Made by a program: the position numbers and the translations under genes. Shown piece after piece: positions 1 through 8,576 of a stretch of DNA of 64,000 nucleotides (position 1 is the first letter of the stretch; each line of letters starts with the position of its first letter). The stretch lies in assembly GCA_963578825.1 (NCBI GenBank), contig CAUZDW010000008.1, positions 62,001-126,000 of the forward strand, given 5' to 3'. This DNA comes from JAJDNS01 sp963578825 (GTDB lineage Bacteria > Acidobacteriota > Vicinamibacteria > Fen-336). The notes beneath the pieces are model-generated. The model worked only from the letters and a program-made list of their open reading frames with translations, was not told the origin of the DNA and made no database searches.

Positions 1-1
1 G

Positions 2-772
2 GCGCAGCCCGGGCTCGACGCCCTGCGCGAGCGGCGAGTGAGCCTCGTGCTTTGTAGCAGCAAGACCCGGGCGGAGATGGAGCCTCTCGCCCGCGAGCTG
101 GGGCTCGATGCCCCGCTCATCGTGGAGAACGGTGGCGCCATCGTCCTTCGGGCGCGGATGCTCCCGTTCCTCCCTCCCGGGGGACGGCAGGACGGCGAGT
201 ACCTGGTCATCCCCCTGGGCAGCACTCGCGACGTCCTCCTCGCCGCCCTCGACCCGGTGGCAAAGGAGGCAGGGGTGACGGTCCGGTCGTTTTCGGTGAT
301 GACGCCGGGAGAGGTCGCGAAGCGGACCGGCCTCGACCCCGAGGCGGCGGCGCGGGCGCTCAAGCGCGAGTGGGACGAGCCGTTCGTGGTGGAACCGGAG
401 GGGGACGGGGCCACGACCCTGCGCCTCGAGGAAGCGGCCCGGCAGCGGGGCCTTCGGGTGACTCACGGAGGCCGCTTCCACCACCTGACCGGAACCAGCG
501 ACAAGGGGCTCGCCGTGCGGATGCTTCTCAAGCTCCTCCCGGACGACCCGCGAGGGCGAACCGTCGGGCTGGGAGATGCGGCGAACGACCTGCCGATGCT
601 CGAGGCGGTGGACCGGCCGATCCTGATGCCGCGGAGAGACGGCACGGTCGACGCCGCCCTGGCGGCGGCGCTGCCGGGGGCGGAGCAGGCTCCGGAGCCC
701 GGGCCGGCGGGCTGGTCTGCGGCCATCCTCGGCGTGTTGGCCGGAGAGTCGCTGCCCCGGGTCCCTGCATGA
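2..772 (+). CDS. Mannosyl/glucosyl-3-phosphoglycerate phosphatase-like HAD hydrolase (5' end outside window)
   Basis: The frame is open from the first bases of the window, so the N-terminus with the HAD nucleophile (DxD) motif lies upstream. What is visible matches the mannosyl-3-phosphoglycerate phosphatase branch of HAD-IIB: VLCSSKTRAE and IVENGGAI near the start, the conserved lysine in TSDKGLAVRML, and the acidic motif GDAANDLPML near the end. Family members remove the phosphate from mannosyl- or glucosyl-3-phosphoglycerate to give the compatible solute. The stop codon overlaps the start of the following glycosyltransferase (ATGA), so the two are translationally coupled. Sugar specificity cannot be read from the sequence. 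A GTG at 38 is internal and not the true start. Confidence 0.82.
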   Translation, partial: AQPGLDALRERRVSLVLCSSKTRAEMEPLARELGLDAPLIVENGGAIVLRARMLPFLPPGGRQDGEYLVIPLGSTRDVLLAALDPVAKEAGVTVRSFSVMTPGEVAKRTGLDPEAAARALKREWDEPFVVEPEGDGATTLRLEEAARQRGLRVTHGGRFHHLTGTSDKGLAVRMLLKLLPDDPRGRTVGLGDAANDLPMLEAVDRPILMPRRDGTVDAALAAALPGAEQAPEPGPAGWSAAILGVLAGESLPRVPA

Positions 773-2034
773 AGAAGGGCGACGTCCCCCTCGAGCCACA
801 CGTCTTGCGGCAGCTCGAGGAGCTCGGCACCATCGATCTCCTCGTGGGCATCCCGAGCTACAACAACGCGGACACGATTGGCCATGTCGTGCGGGCCGCT
901 GCAGCCGGACTCGCCAAGTACTTCCCGGGGCAATCGGCGGTGATCGTCAACTCGGATGGAGGTTCGAACGACGGAACCGCAGAGGTCGTGGCGAAGACTG
1001 AGCTCCAGTCGCCAAGCGCGATCCTCGTGTCCCACCCGGTGAGCCCGGCGCACAAGATCGTGACCCCGTACCGTGGGCTGCCGGGCAAGGGCAGCGCCTT
1101 CCGCACGGTCTTCGCCATCGCGGAGAGGCTCCAGGCCAGAGCCTGCGCGGTGGTGGACTCCGATCTGCGCAGCATCAGGCCGGAGTGGTTCGAGCTTCTC
1201 CTCGGCCCGATCGTCGCCCAGGATTTCGACTACGTGGCGCCGATGTACCTCCGGCACAAGTTCGACGGGACGATCACGAACTCGATCGTCTACCCGCTCA
1301 CCCGGGCGCTCTACGGTCGGGAGGTGAGACAGCCGATCGGAGGGGAGTTCGGTTTCTCCGGGCGTCTCGCCGGGCACTATCTCAAGAAGCCGGTCTGGGA
1401 AACCAACGTGGCCCGATTTGGCATTGACATCTGGATGACGACCACGGCGATCGCCGACGGTTTCAAGGTGTGCGAGAGCTTCCTCGGGGCGAAGATCCAC
1501 GACCCGAAGGATCCCGGCGCCGATCTGGCGGACATGCTGGTGCAGGTCGTCTCCGCCGTTTTCGATCTGATGGAGACGTACGAGGACCGATGGAAGGAAG
1601 TCGAGGGCGCGGAGGACGTGCCTCTGTTCGGCTTCCCGCACGACGTCGGCCTCGAGCCGGTGAAGGTGAACGTCGGGCGGATGGTCCGGATCTTCCGCCA
1701 GGGCGTGCGAGACCTGGCCGAGGTCTGGGCCCGGGCGCTGGACGAGGCGACCCTTGCGGCGGTGACGGCGCTGGGCGACGACGATCGAGAGGCCTTCCGC
1801 TTCCCGGACTCCTTGTGGGTGAGAGTCGTCTTCGACTACGCCCTGGCCTACCGGCGGCGAGCGTTGAACCGCGAGCAGCTCCTGCGCTCGCTGGTGCCGC
1901 TCTATCTGGGCCGCACCGCCTCGGTCGTCGTGCAGAACATGGACAGCGGGGCCGAGGAGGTCGAGGCTTCGATCCGAGCCCTGGCCGAAACGTTCGTCGG
2001 CCAGAAGGACTACCTGCGTGAGCGCTGGACGTGA
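769..2034 (+). CDS. GT-A glycosyltransferase, probable glycosyl(-3-phospho)glycerate synthase
   Basis: A 421-residue protein with a GT-A fold N-terminus: LLVGIPSYNN, then NSDGGSNDGT, a GKGSAF loop, the metal-binding DSD in VVDSDLRSI, and GGEFGFSG, which resembles the acceptor loop of retaining GT81/GT78 enzymes. The second half is helical, as in mannosylglycerate synthases. It starts at an ATG overlapping the stop of the phosphatase gene, which supports synthesis of mannosyl- or glucosylglycerate from a nucleotide sugar and (phospho)glycerate. The partner phosphatase favours the two-step route with a phosphorylated intermediate, but a one-step synthase cannot be excluded. An in-frame extension back to 370 is only the open frame running through the upstream gene. 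Confidence 0.7.
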   Translation: MKKGDVPLEPHVLRQLEELGTIDLLVGIPSYNNADTIGHVVRAAAAGLAKYFPGQSAVIVNSDGGSNDGTAEVVAKTELQSPSAILVSHPVSPAHKIVTPYRGLPGKGSAFRTVFAIAERLQARACAVVDSDLRSIRPEWFELLLGPIVAQDFDYVAPMYLRHKFDGTITNSIVYPLTRALYGREVRQPIGGEFGFSGRLAGHYLKKPVWETNVARFGIDIWMTTTAIADGFKVCESFLGAKIHDPKDPGADLADMLVQVVSAVFDLMETYEDRWKEVEGAEDVPLFGFPHDVGLEPVKVNVGRMVRIFRQGVRDLAEVWARALDEATLAAVTALGDDDREAFRFPDSLWVRVVFDYALAYRRRALNREQLLRSLVPLYLGRTASVVVQNMDSGAEEVEASIRALAETFVGQKDYLRERWT

Positions 2035-2059
2035 GCGCTTCGCTGGCGAGGAGGACACG

Positions 2060-2761
2060 ATGAAGGAGATCTTCGAGGAGGTCATCAACACCACGCTCGC
2101 GGAAGTCGGCGCGCGGTTCCAGGACTTCGTCCCGAACCTGCTGGCGATGCTGACTCTCCTGACGATCGGGATCCTCGCTGCGGTGACCCTCCGCCTATCG
2201 GTGGGCTTCGCCCTCAAGTGGATCTCCTTCGATCGCTTCTCCGAGAGGACCGGCATCAGCACCGTGCTGCGAAAGGGAGGCATCCGGGCCGTCCCCTCCC
2301 GGGTCCTGGCCCTCACCCTCGCGTGGCTCGTCCTGGCCGTGTTCGTGCTCCTCGCGGTGGCGGCGCTCGACCTGAGCGCGGCGGTGAACCTCGTGAACCA
2401 GGCCTTCGCCTACCTCCCGCATCTCCTCGTGGCCTTCGCGCTCGTTCTGCTGGGCAGCCTCGTCGCCGGCTTCGTCCGCCGTAGCGTCCTGATCGCCGCG
2501 GTCAACGCGGGAGTGCCGTCGGCCAGGCTCCTGGCGGGGGGGGCGCAGGTGGCTCTTCTCGTCCTCTTTGCAGCCATGGCCCTCGAGCATCTGGGACTGG
2601 GCCGCCAGGTGATCCTGACCTCCTTCAGCATCGTGTTCGGCGGCGTCGTCTTCGCTCTCGCGCTGGCCTTCGGTCTCGCGGGCCGCGACATGGCTCGTGA
2701 GACCCTCGAGAGGATGAGATCGCGCCAGACTAAGGAGGACGACGAGCTGAAGCACCTCTAA
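2060..2761 (+). CDS. Multi-helix membrane protein with conserved TM-helix repeats (mechanosensitive channel-like)
   Basis: About 233 residues with five hydrophobic segments. The pattern, including LPHLLVAFALVLLGSLVAGFV, resembles the 'conserved TM helix' repeat (PF05552) found in MscS-like channel proteins. There is no recognisable MscS beta-domain after the helices, so it is a membrane-only relative. The ATG at 2060 follows GAGGAGG at a good distance; an earlier in-frame GTG at 2018 would overlap the glycosyltransferase. It sits 25 nt downstream of the glycosyltransferase stop, so is probably in the same transcript. A role in osmotic response is inferred from that context only. Confidence 0.62.
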   Translation: MKEIFEEVINTTLAEVGARFQDFVPNLLAMLTLLTIGILAAVTLRLSVGFALKWISFDRFSERTGISTVLRKGGIRAVPSRVLALTLAWLVLAVFVLLAVAALDLSAAVNLVNQAFAYLPHLLVAFALVLLGSLVAGFVRRSVLIAAVNAGVPSARLLAGGAQVALLVLFAAMALEHLGLGRQVILTSFSIVFGGVVFALALAFGLAGRDMARETLERMRSRQTKEDDELKHL

Positions 2762-2807
2762 GAGCTCGTGGCGGCTTGCGGGACCTCTGCCCAGGCTCTC
2801 GAGGTTG

Positions 2808-4853
2808 CTAGCTCTGGATCTTCCCCAGCGCCTGACGCAATGCCTCTCGAAAGTCGTCGTCGAGCATCTCGTTGTGGAGTTGCTCGTCCGTGGCGTCGGG
2901 CGAGAGGTATCGACCCTGGCCCAGGACTTTCTCGATGAGCGGCACGGCCTTGCTGGCGCGGGGCCCGAACGCGCCGAGGGACTTCGTTGCCGCGATGCGC
3001 ACGGTCCAGTTCGAATCGGTCCGCAGGAGGTAGATCAGTATGTCGAGTCCTTTCTCCCTGTCGAGGACCAGATCGCGCGCGCCGCGGGCTCGAACTTCCG
3101 GGTCGCTCGCGCGCGTTCTTCTTCGGGCGTTCTGGATCCGGGCTCGCGCCGCCGTTTTCTGCTGCCCCGCCCGAAAACGCTCCATCTGCGCCGCTCGCTG
3201 CAGCAGCCCCTTGTCGAGCTGATCGATGTACTCGGCGAGGCGCGGGTCGGAACGACCCGCCGCGATCATCTTCTTCTCGAAGGCACGGGCGTTCTCCAAG
3301 TCCAGCTTGTAGATGTAGGCCAGGGTGATTCCCCAGTAGGCTTCGGCCGCGAGGGTGTCGTCGAACTCCGCACCCTTCTTGTACCAGGCGATGGCTTCGT
3401 CGTACTCCTTCATCTCCGTGTAGGCCCACCCGAGACCCAACGCCGCCTGCACCTGCTTCGGCTCGATCTCGAGCGCCTTGCGGTAGGCGGCGATCGACTC
3501 GGTGGGCTCGTCCCGGCTGCGGTAGACCCATCCGAGGTTCACCCAGGCATCCCCCTCCTCGTAGCCCGGAGTTTCGACGACCTTCTTGAGCTCTGCGAGC
3601 CCGCCGTCGAGATCGCCACTCATCCCGAGGAGCAAGCCATGGGTCGAGCGGTAGCCGACGCTCTGAGGAGCCAGCTCAACGGCCCTGCCGTAGGCGTCGG
3701 CCGCGTCGTCGAGCCGGTCGCTGAACTGATAGGCCCGTCCCAGGAGTGCCCAGCCGTCGGCGTTACCGGGCAGGCCCTTGAGCGCGCTCTCGAGGTAGCC
3801 CAGGGCGGCCGCGTGGTCGCCCTCGCGCTCCGACATCTCTCCGAGGAGCATCTGGATCTGTGGGCTCGTGGGGTTGTCGGCGGCGGCCTTCTTCGCCTCC
3901 TCCATGGCGGCGTCGCCGTGGCCGCGAGCCAGCTCCGCCTCGATCAGCGCCAGGCGGGCGGGGGCGAAGCCGGGGTCGAGCTCCAGCGCCCTCCTGTAAG
4001 AGCGGGCGGCCAGATCGACCTGGCGGTTGGCCTCGAAGATACGACCCACCGCGGTCTGCGTGATCGGGTTCGCCGGATTGAGAAAAGCGCCCTGCTGGGC
4101 CTGGGCGATGGCTGCGCCCCAGTTGTTCAGGTTCTCGGCGAGGAGGGCTTCGCCCAGGAGGGCGAAGCCCTCGGCGAAGGTCTCGTCGAGCCTAGTCGCC
4201 TGGCGTCCGGACGTGACAGCTTCCTTGGGCTTCCCCAGGGCGACCTGCACCCTGGCCAGCCGCGAGTAGGCGAGCGCCGACCGGGGGTCGAGCTCCACCG
4301 CCTGGCGCAGGGCCTGCTCCGCGTCGGCGTTGCGGCCGAGGGCGAAGAGGGCCTCTCCCCGAGCGATGTGCGCGGGTGCGCTGTGAGGACCGGTCGCGAC
4401 CGCCCGGTCGGCGGTCTCCAGGGCGCCGGGACCGTCTTGGGTGCGCACCTGGGCGCGGGCCTTCGCCGCCAGAGTCGTGACGGTGGCCCCGGCCTCAACC
4501 GCCCGGTTTGCCAGCTCGAGCGCGTCCCTCCCGGTGCCCGTCCGCAATGCAAAGGTCGCGGCGGCGGCCAGGACGTCGGGACGCACGGCCGGGCTGGCGG
4601 TGGCTTGGGCGCGCTCGTAGGCGGCAGCGGCCTCCTCGAGATTGCCCAACCGTTCCTGCAGGCGGCCGAGTGCGAGGCAGCCCACGGCGCCGGCCTCCTC
4701 GGCGGCCTTCGTCAGGGTCTGGATCGCTTCGTCGGGCTTGCTCTCCTCGATCTGCTCGTGGGCTTTGTCGATGGCCTTGTCGAGCTTCGATTGGGCCCAA
4801 AGGGGACTGGCAAGCAGGGCCGCGACGAGCGACATGGCTGGCAAGTGGCGCAT
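2808..4853 (-). CDS. Secreted tetratricopeptide-repeat protein with C-terminal HEAT-like repeats
   Basis: The 681-residue product begins with a signal peptide (about residues 1-20, cleavage near SPLWAQ). A long array of TPR units follows, covering roughly residues 25-560, with repeated A-x-LGxA/AxxxYxxA-type helices. The C-terminal 100 residues switch to HEAT/armadillo-like units (VRARGARDL, WTVRIAATKSLGAFG). Such proteins are periplasmic scaffolds; no catalytic motif is visible. GAGGAGG lies just upstream of the ATG. The gene converges on the membrane-protein gene at 2060-2761 and is divergent from the broken ATP-grasp gene. Partner proteins cannot be inferred. Confidence 0.8.
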   Translation of the reverse strand: MRHLPAMSLVAALLASPLWAQSKLDKAIDKAHEQIEESKPDEAIQTLTKAAEEAGAVGCLALGRLQERLGNLEEAAAAYERAQATASPAVRPDVLAAAATFALRTGTGRDALELANRAVEAGATVTTLAAKARAQVRTQDGPGALETADRAVATGPHSAPAHIARGEALFALGRNADAEQALRQAVELDPRSALAYSRLARVQVALGKPKEAVTSGRQATRLDETFAEGFALLGEALLAENLNNWGAAIAQAQQGAFLNPANPITQTAVGRIFEANRQVDLAARSYRRALELDPGFAPARLALIEAELARGHGDAAMEEAKKAAADNPTSPQIQMLLGEMSEREGDHAAALGYLESALKGLPGNADGWALLGRAYQFSDRLDDAADAYGRAVELAPQSVGYRSTHGLLLGMSGDLDGGLAELKKVVETPGYEEGDAWVNLGWVYRSRDEPTESIAAYRKALEIEPKQVQAALGLGWAYTEMKEYDEAIAWYKKGAEFDDTLAAEAYWGITLAYIYKLDLENARAFEKKMIAAGRSDPRLAEYIDQLDKGLLQRAAQMERFRAGQQKTAARARIQNARRRTRASDPEVRARGARDLVLDREKGLDILIYLLRTDSNWTVRIAATKSLGAFGPRASKAVPLIEKVLGQGRYLSPDATDEQLHNEMLDDDFREALRQALGKIQS

Positions 4854-5209
4854 GGCGAGCCTCCTCTCGGTCGCTTCCTAACACTTATCACACAAACAAG
4901 CCGCACTCGCACCCAAGGTGTCCTGCTGCAGCAGGACACGGCAGGTGCCTCAGATTCGGTTCGGTTTGCCCCGGGGCTCGGGAAAACGAAAGCCTCTCCC
5001 CGATGCCTGGGCGGCGTACGCCGAGGCAGATGGTACCTCGCAAGTGATCGGCACCAAATTTTGTCGCTCGGATCCAATCTCGAACGTGTCTGGTCGACGC
5101 CAACGACTACCGACCGCGACAGCAAGGCCACCTCGCTCGGGAGCACTTCCACCACGGTCTCCTGGCGAAGCACGCCGGCGGGAGATCACGGGGCCGACGA
5201 GGAGAACCC
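4854..5209. other. Divergent intergenic region
   Basis: About 356 nt separate the divergently read TPR/HEAT gene and ATP-grasp pseudogene. It holds a perfect palindrome (4918-4939), a lower-GC stretch around 5050-5080 and an AGGAG ribosome-binding site (5200-5204) before the ATG at 5210. No RNA gene or additional coding frame with family-like sequence is apparent. Confidence 0.5.
4918..4939. promoter_or_regulatory. Perfect 22-bp palindrome, possible operator
   Basis: GTGTCCTGCTG is followed immediately by its exact reverse complement. It lies 65 nt upstream of the TPR gene start and about 270 nt upstream of the ATP-grasp start, in a divergent promoter region. There is no loop and no T-run, so it is more like a dimeric repressor site than a terminator. 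Which regulator would bind is unknown. Confidence 0.45.
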
Positions 5210-6147
5210 ATGGCGGAGAGCGACACACGGATCGGCATCCTGCGCGGGCGCGAAAACTCCTTCCCCGACGCCTTCATCGAGAAGGTGAACGGGACGGCAA
5301 GGGCGTGAGTGCGGAGTACGTCCAGCTGGGCGGCACCAAGCTCAACGAGGATGTCCCCTATCGAGTCATCGTCGACCGCATGAGCCACGAGGTCCCGTAC
5401 TACGAGGTCTAGCTGAAGATGGTGGCGCTGCAGGGGACTTACTGCATCAACAACACGTTCTGGCGCTGCGCCAACGACAAGTTCTTCGGCTATGCCGTGG
5501 CGGAGAAGCTCGGGATCGCCTCGCCGAAGACGGTGGTGCTCCCGAACAAATCCTATGTGGAGGATGTGACCGGGGACAGTCTGCGAAACCTCTGGCCCGT
5601 CGACTTTGCCGGCCTCCTGGACTACGTGGGCACGCCCTGCATCATGAAGCCCGCCTTCGGAGGCGGCTGGAAGAACGTCAACAAGATCCACTCGCTGGAC
5701 GAGCTGATGGAGAAGTACGACGACTCCGGGACCCTCACGTTGATGTTGCAGGAGTTCATTTCCTGGGATGTCTTCATCCGGATTCCCACGGTGGGTCGGC
5801 GTTGGGCCCGGGCAATCCGCTACGATCCCGCGCCCCTCGCCCAGGGGGGCTATGATCAGGACTACGACGCGCTGAGCGCAAAGCTCCGGGACGAGGCCGA
5901 AGAGTTGTCCCTGCGGTTCAACCAGGCCCTGGGCTACGACATGAATGCCGTGGAGTTCGCTGTGAAGGACGATCGCTTCTACGGGATCGACCTCACGAAC
6001 TACACCCCGGACTTCGACCATCGCAGCCTGAAGGACGCCCACTTCCCCTGGGTCGTGGAGAAGATGGCGTCGTACGCGGTGGAAAAGGCCCTCTCGGACG
6101 AGCCCACGCCGAAGGTACCGGACTGGAAGGCGCTTCTCCTGCGCTAG
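5210..6147 (+). pseudogene. ATP-grasp/RimK-like protein, interrupted by a frameshift and an in-frame TAG
   Basis: An AGGAG-preceded ATG at 5210 opens IGILRGRENSFPDAFIEKVN, then the frame fails and stops at 5306. The homologous continuation (VSAEYVQLGGTKL, RMSHEVPYYEV) is in another frame, and restoring one G to the GGG at 5291-5293 would join them. That frame meets TAG at 5410-5412, after which the protein continues in frame with LKMVALQGTYCINN, KPAFGGGWKNV (ATP-grasp glycine-rich loop) and MNAVEFAVKDDRFYGIDLTN (the acidic metal-binding end). The intact family protein is about 310 residues, an ATP-dependent ligase-fold protein of unknown substrate. The downstream piece alone (5419-6147, 242 residues) would lack the N-terminal lobe. 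Both lesions could be consensus errors. Confidence 0.7.
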
Positions 6148-6208
6148 CTCTCTAGAATAGGGAGGGCACGAGGTCCAGTGCCGGGCCGCCGCAGGGCTTG
6201 GCGCGGGT

Positions 6209-7372
6209 TCAGCGGGCTGGTGGCATCAGCAGCAGGCACACAGGCTTCGGCACCCTCACCGGCGCCCCGACCGCAGCCGGCAGGCCGGTGGCGAGGTCGA
6301 GCCGAAAGACAGTGACCGTGGCCGAATTCTGGTTGGCGACGAGGAGCAGTCGGCCCGTCCCATCGATGGCGAAGTGGCGTGGGTTACGGCCGCCTGTCGA
6401 AACGTGACCGGCTGGCGCCAGACGGCCCGAGTTCTCGTCGATGGTGAAGACGGCAAGGGAGTCGTGCCCGCGGTTGGAGCCGTAGAGGAAACGACCGTCC
6501 GGGGAGACCGCAATCTCGGCCGTCGAATTGCGGCCCTCGAAACCGATGGGGAGCGTCGTGATCGTCTGCGCGGGCTCGAGGATTCCGGAGGCAGCCTCGT
6601 AGCGAAACACTGTGACCGTGGAGAGAAGCTCGTTGATGGCGTAGACGTGGTTCCCGGAGGGATGGAACACGACGTGGCGCGGTCCCGACCCGGGCTCCGC
6701 GGCAGCGGACGGTGGGGTGTTCGGCTCGAGCGTGCCCGCGGCGGGATCGAAGCGATGGACGAAGACCCGGTCCGCGCCCAGGTCGGTGACGAGGGCAAAG
6801 CGCTCGTTCGGCGCCAGCGCCAGGCCGTGAGCGTGGGGCCTCTCCTGCCGCCGGCTGTCGGGTCCGGTCCCCTCGTGCACCCGAACGGCGGACGGGGCCT
6901 CCAGTCGACCGTCTGCCGTCAGCGGAAGGACTGAGACGTTGCCCCCGTTGTAGTTGGCCACGAGTACATTCCGTCCGGCGGCGTCGAGCAGGAGATGGCA
7001 AGGGTGTGCCCCCATCGACGGCTGCCGGTTGAGCAGCCGCAGATCGCCGCTCGCCGGGTCGATGGCGAAGGCGCTCACGGCCCCCGTGCTTTCTCCCCCG
7101 AAGTCGTCCGTCTCGTTGACCGCGTAGAGAAACCGCCCGGCCGGATGGAGGGCCAGAAAGGACGGGCTCTCTGAGTCTGCCGCCAGGGCGGAGCTCGTGG
7201 CCTTGCCGGAGTCGGGGTCGACCGCGAAGCGGTAGATCCCCCGGCTTTCGCCGTCGGTGTATGTACCGACGTAGACGACGATCATACCGTCTTCGGGCTC
7301 GGGCGCCCGGGCCGACGACCCGGTCGACGCTGCGGCAAGCGCCGCGAGGAGGATGATGGCTGTCTTGTCCAC
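6209..7372 (-). CDS. Exported lactonase-family seven-bladed beta-propeller (6-phosphogluconolactonase-like)
   Basis: 387 residues starting at a GTG, with a short hydrophobic leader (AIILLAALAAAS) suggesting export. The mature part starts with VYVGTYTDG, the typical first strand of the Pgl (COG2706) lactonase propeller, and contains repeated blade motifs: FLALHPAGRFLYAVNE, GSGPRHVVFHPSG and GRNPRHFAIDGTGRLLLVANQ. The cytosolic E. coli homologue hydrolyses 6-phosphogluconolactone; an exported version more likely acts on another lactone or is non-enzymatic. It is convergent with the ATP-grasp pseudogene and about 70 nt downstream of purE on the same strand. Confidence 0.82.
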   Translation of the reverse strand: MDKTAIILLAALAAASTGSSARAPEPEDGMIVVYVGTYTDGESRGIYRFAVDPDSGKATSSALAADSESPSFLALHPAGRFLYAVNETDDFGGESTGAVSAFAIDPASGDLRLLNRQPSMGAHPCHLLLDAAGRNVLVANYNGGNVSVLPLTADGRLEAPSAVRVHEGTGPDSRRQERPHAHGLALAPNERFALVTDLGADRVFVHRFDPAAGTLEPNTPPSAAAEPGSGPRHVVFHPSGNHVYAINELLSTVTVFRYEAASGILEPAQTITTLPIGFEGRNSTAEIAVSPDGRFLYGSNRGHDSLAVFTIDENSGRLAPAGHVSTGGRNPRHFAIDGTGRLLLVANQNSATVTVFRLDLATGLPAAVGAPVRVPKPVCLLLMPPAR

Positions 7373-7440
7373 GTTCGAGCCCTCTCCCGGGCGTCAGGGC
7401 TGCCCGTCTCCGTCTTCGTCTTCATATCCAGCGCTCCACT

Positions 7441-7932
7441 CTACTCCAGAGTGGACTGCAAGACCCTGGCGGTCTGCTCCTCGCGAAACGCGCGGAGCTT
7501 GTCCTTGAGCGCGGGCCGCGTGAGGGCCAGGATGGCAACGGCGAGGAGCGCGGCGTTGGTCGCACCCGGCTTGCCGATTGCGAGAGTCCCTACGGGGATA
7601 CCACCGGGCATCTGCACGGTGGCGAGGAGAGAGTCCAGGCCCTTGAGGGATACGCTCTCCATGGGCACGCCGAGGACCGGAAGCAGCGTGTGGGCCGCGA
7701 CCACGCCGGCGAGATGGGCGGCGCCCCCGGCGGCGGCGATCATGACCTCGATCCCCCGCTCCTCAGCCGAGGAGACATACTCGACAGTGGCCGCCGGCGT
7801 CCTGTGGGCCGAGAGGACGCGGCACTCGTGAGGAACACCGAAGCTGGCGAGGGTGTCCCTTGCGCGCTGCATCGTCTCCCAATCGGACGTGCTGCCCATG
7901 ACGATGCCCACCAGGGGTGACTCGGAGGTCAT
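7441..7932 (-). CDS. purE: PurE, N5-carboxyaminoimidazole ribonucleotide mutase
   Basis: 163 residues, full length for class I PurE. Diagnostic motifs are present in order: GIVMGSTSDW, LSAHRTP (catalytic His), AAAGGAAHLAGVVAAHT, GVPMES and VQMPGGIPVGTLAIGKPGATNAALLA. It interconverts N5-CAIR and CAIR in purine synthesis, in the cytosol. Its ATG overlaps the stop of the YkgJ-type gene upstream (ATGA), so the two are co-translated. PurK is not in the window. Confidence 0.95.
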   Translation of the reverse strand: MTSESPLVGIVMGSTSDWETMQRARDTLASFGVPHECRVLSAHRTPAATVEYVSSAEERGIEVMIAAAGGAAHLAGVVAAHTLLPVLGVPMESVSLKGLDSLLATVQMPGGIPVGTLAIGKPGATNAALLAVAILALTRPALKDKLRAFREEQTARVLQSTLE

Positions 7933-8414
7933 CGCGTGGTCGCCGCTCGAGCCTTCTTCCGATGCTTCGACCCGTTCGAGGGGATCACTCCCGGGTGCAG
8001 CGCCGGCGGAAGGAACTTCTTCTCGACCTTCTTGTAGACCTTCGGACGATTGTCACGGAGCCACTCGAGGAAGACGACCGGGTCGCGGAACGTGAGCGAC
8101 TCGTGATCTTGATCGTTCACCTCGCAGGTTCTGTTGTCGAAGTTCCGGCAGAGATGGGGTCGTGTCTCGTAGATGCCACACAGGAGGTCGTCGCCGAGAT
8201 TGCGGCATCGGGTCTCGAAGTGAACAGACCATTCCTTGTTGCCGTCGACATAGACGTACACGCTCTCGTGGTAGAGGTACCAGAGGATGTCGGTGGCGTA
8301 GCGCGCCCTGTTGGGCGTCTCTATCCCCACACCGACGTAGGTGCAGCACTTGGCGCAGTCGGTGCACTCGACGATCGCCCCTTCACGGACGACGGGCAAC
8401 GGGATTCGATTCAC
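7929..8414 (-). CDS. YkgJ-family cysteine-cluster protein
   Basis: 161 residues if read from the GTG at 8414, which is preceded by AGGAGG; the open frame runs further upstream (to 8531) without family-like sequence. It has the CxxCxxCC cluster (ECTDCAKCC) near residue 20 and three further cysteines in RCRNLGDDLLCGIYETRPHLCRNF-type context, typical of YkgJ/UPF0153 proteins thought to bind Zn or an Fe-S cluster. Function in the family is unknown. It is translationally coupled to purE. Confidence 0.8.
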   Translation of the reverse strand: MNRIPLPVVREGAIVECTDCAKCCTYVGVGIETPNRARYATDILWYLYHESVYVYVDGNKEWSVHFETRCRNLGDDLLCGIYETRPHLCRNFDNRTCEVNDQDHESLTFRDPVVFLEWLRDNRPKVYKKVEKKFLPPALHPGVIPSNGSKHRKKARAATTR

Positions 8415-8514
8415 GGGTTCGTCCCTCCTGCGATGATCCGGGGGTACCGGTGGCGCGCCGCTCGTGCCGCAGCCGCCCCGCGCCAGCGGACCGTCAGAAT
8501 AGCATCTCCTGTGC

Positions 8515-8543
8515 TTGACCGCTCCGCTCACGGTGGTTCTAAT
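8515..8543 (+). promoter_or_regulatory. Sigma-70-like promoter for fabH
   Basis: TTGACC (8515-8520), a 17-nt spacer and TCTAAT (8538-8543), each one mismatch or so from consensus, 34 nt before the fabH start. Read directly from the sequence; activity untested. Confidence 0.55.
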
Positions 8544-8576
8544 AGGCGATCGACCTGCCGAGGAGCCCCCCCCCCT

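Noticed and set aside
2805..5288. Very long plus-strand open frame (827 codons) opposite the TPR/HEAT gene
   Set aside because: It is the antisense shadow of the TPR gene; high GC leaves few stops. No family motif and no ribosome-binding site.
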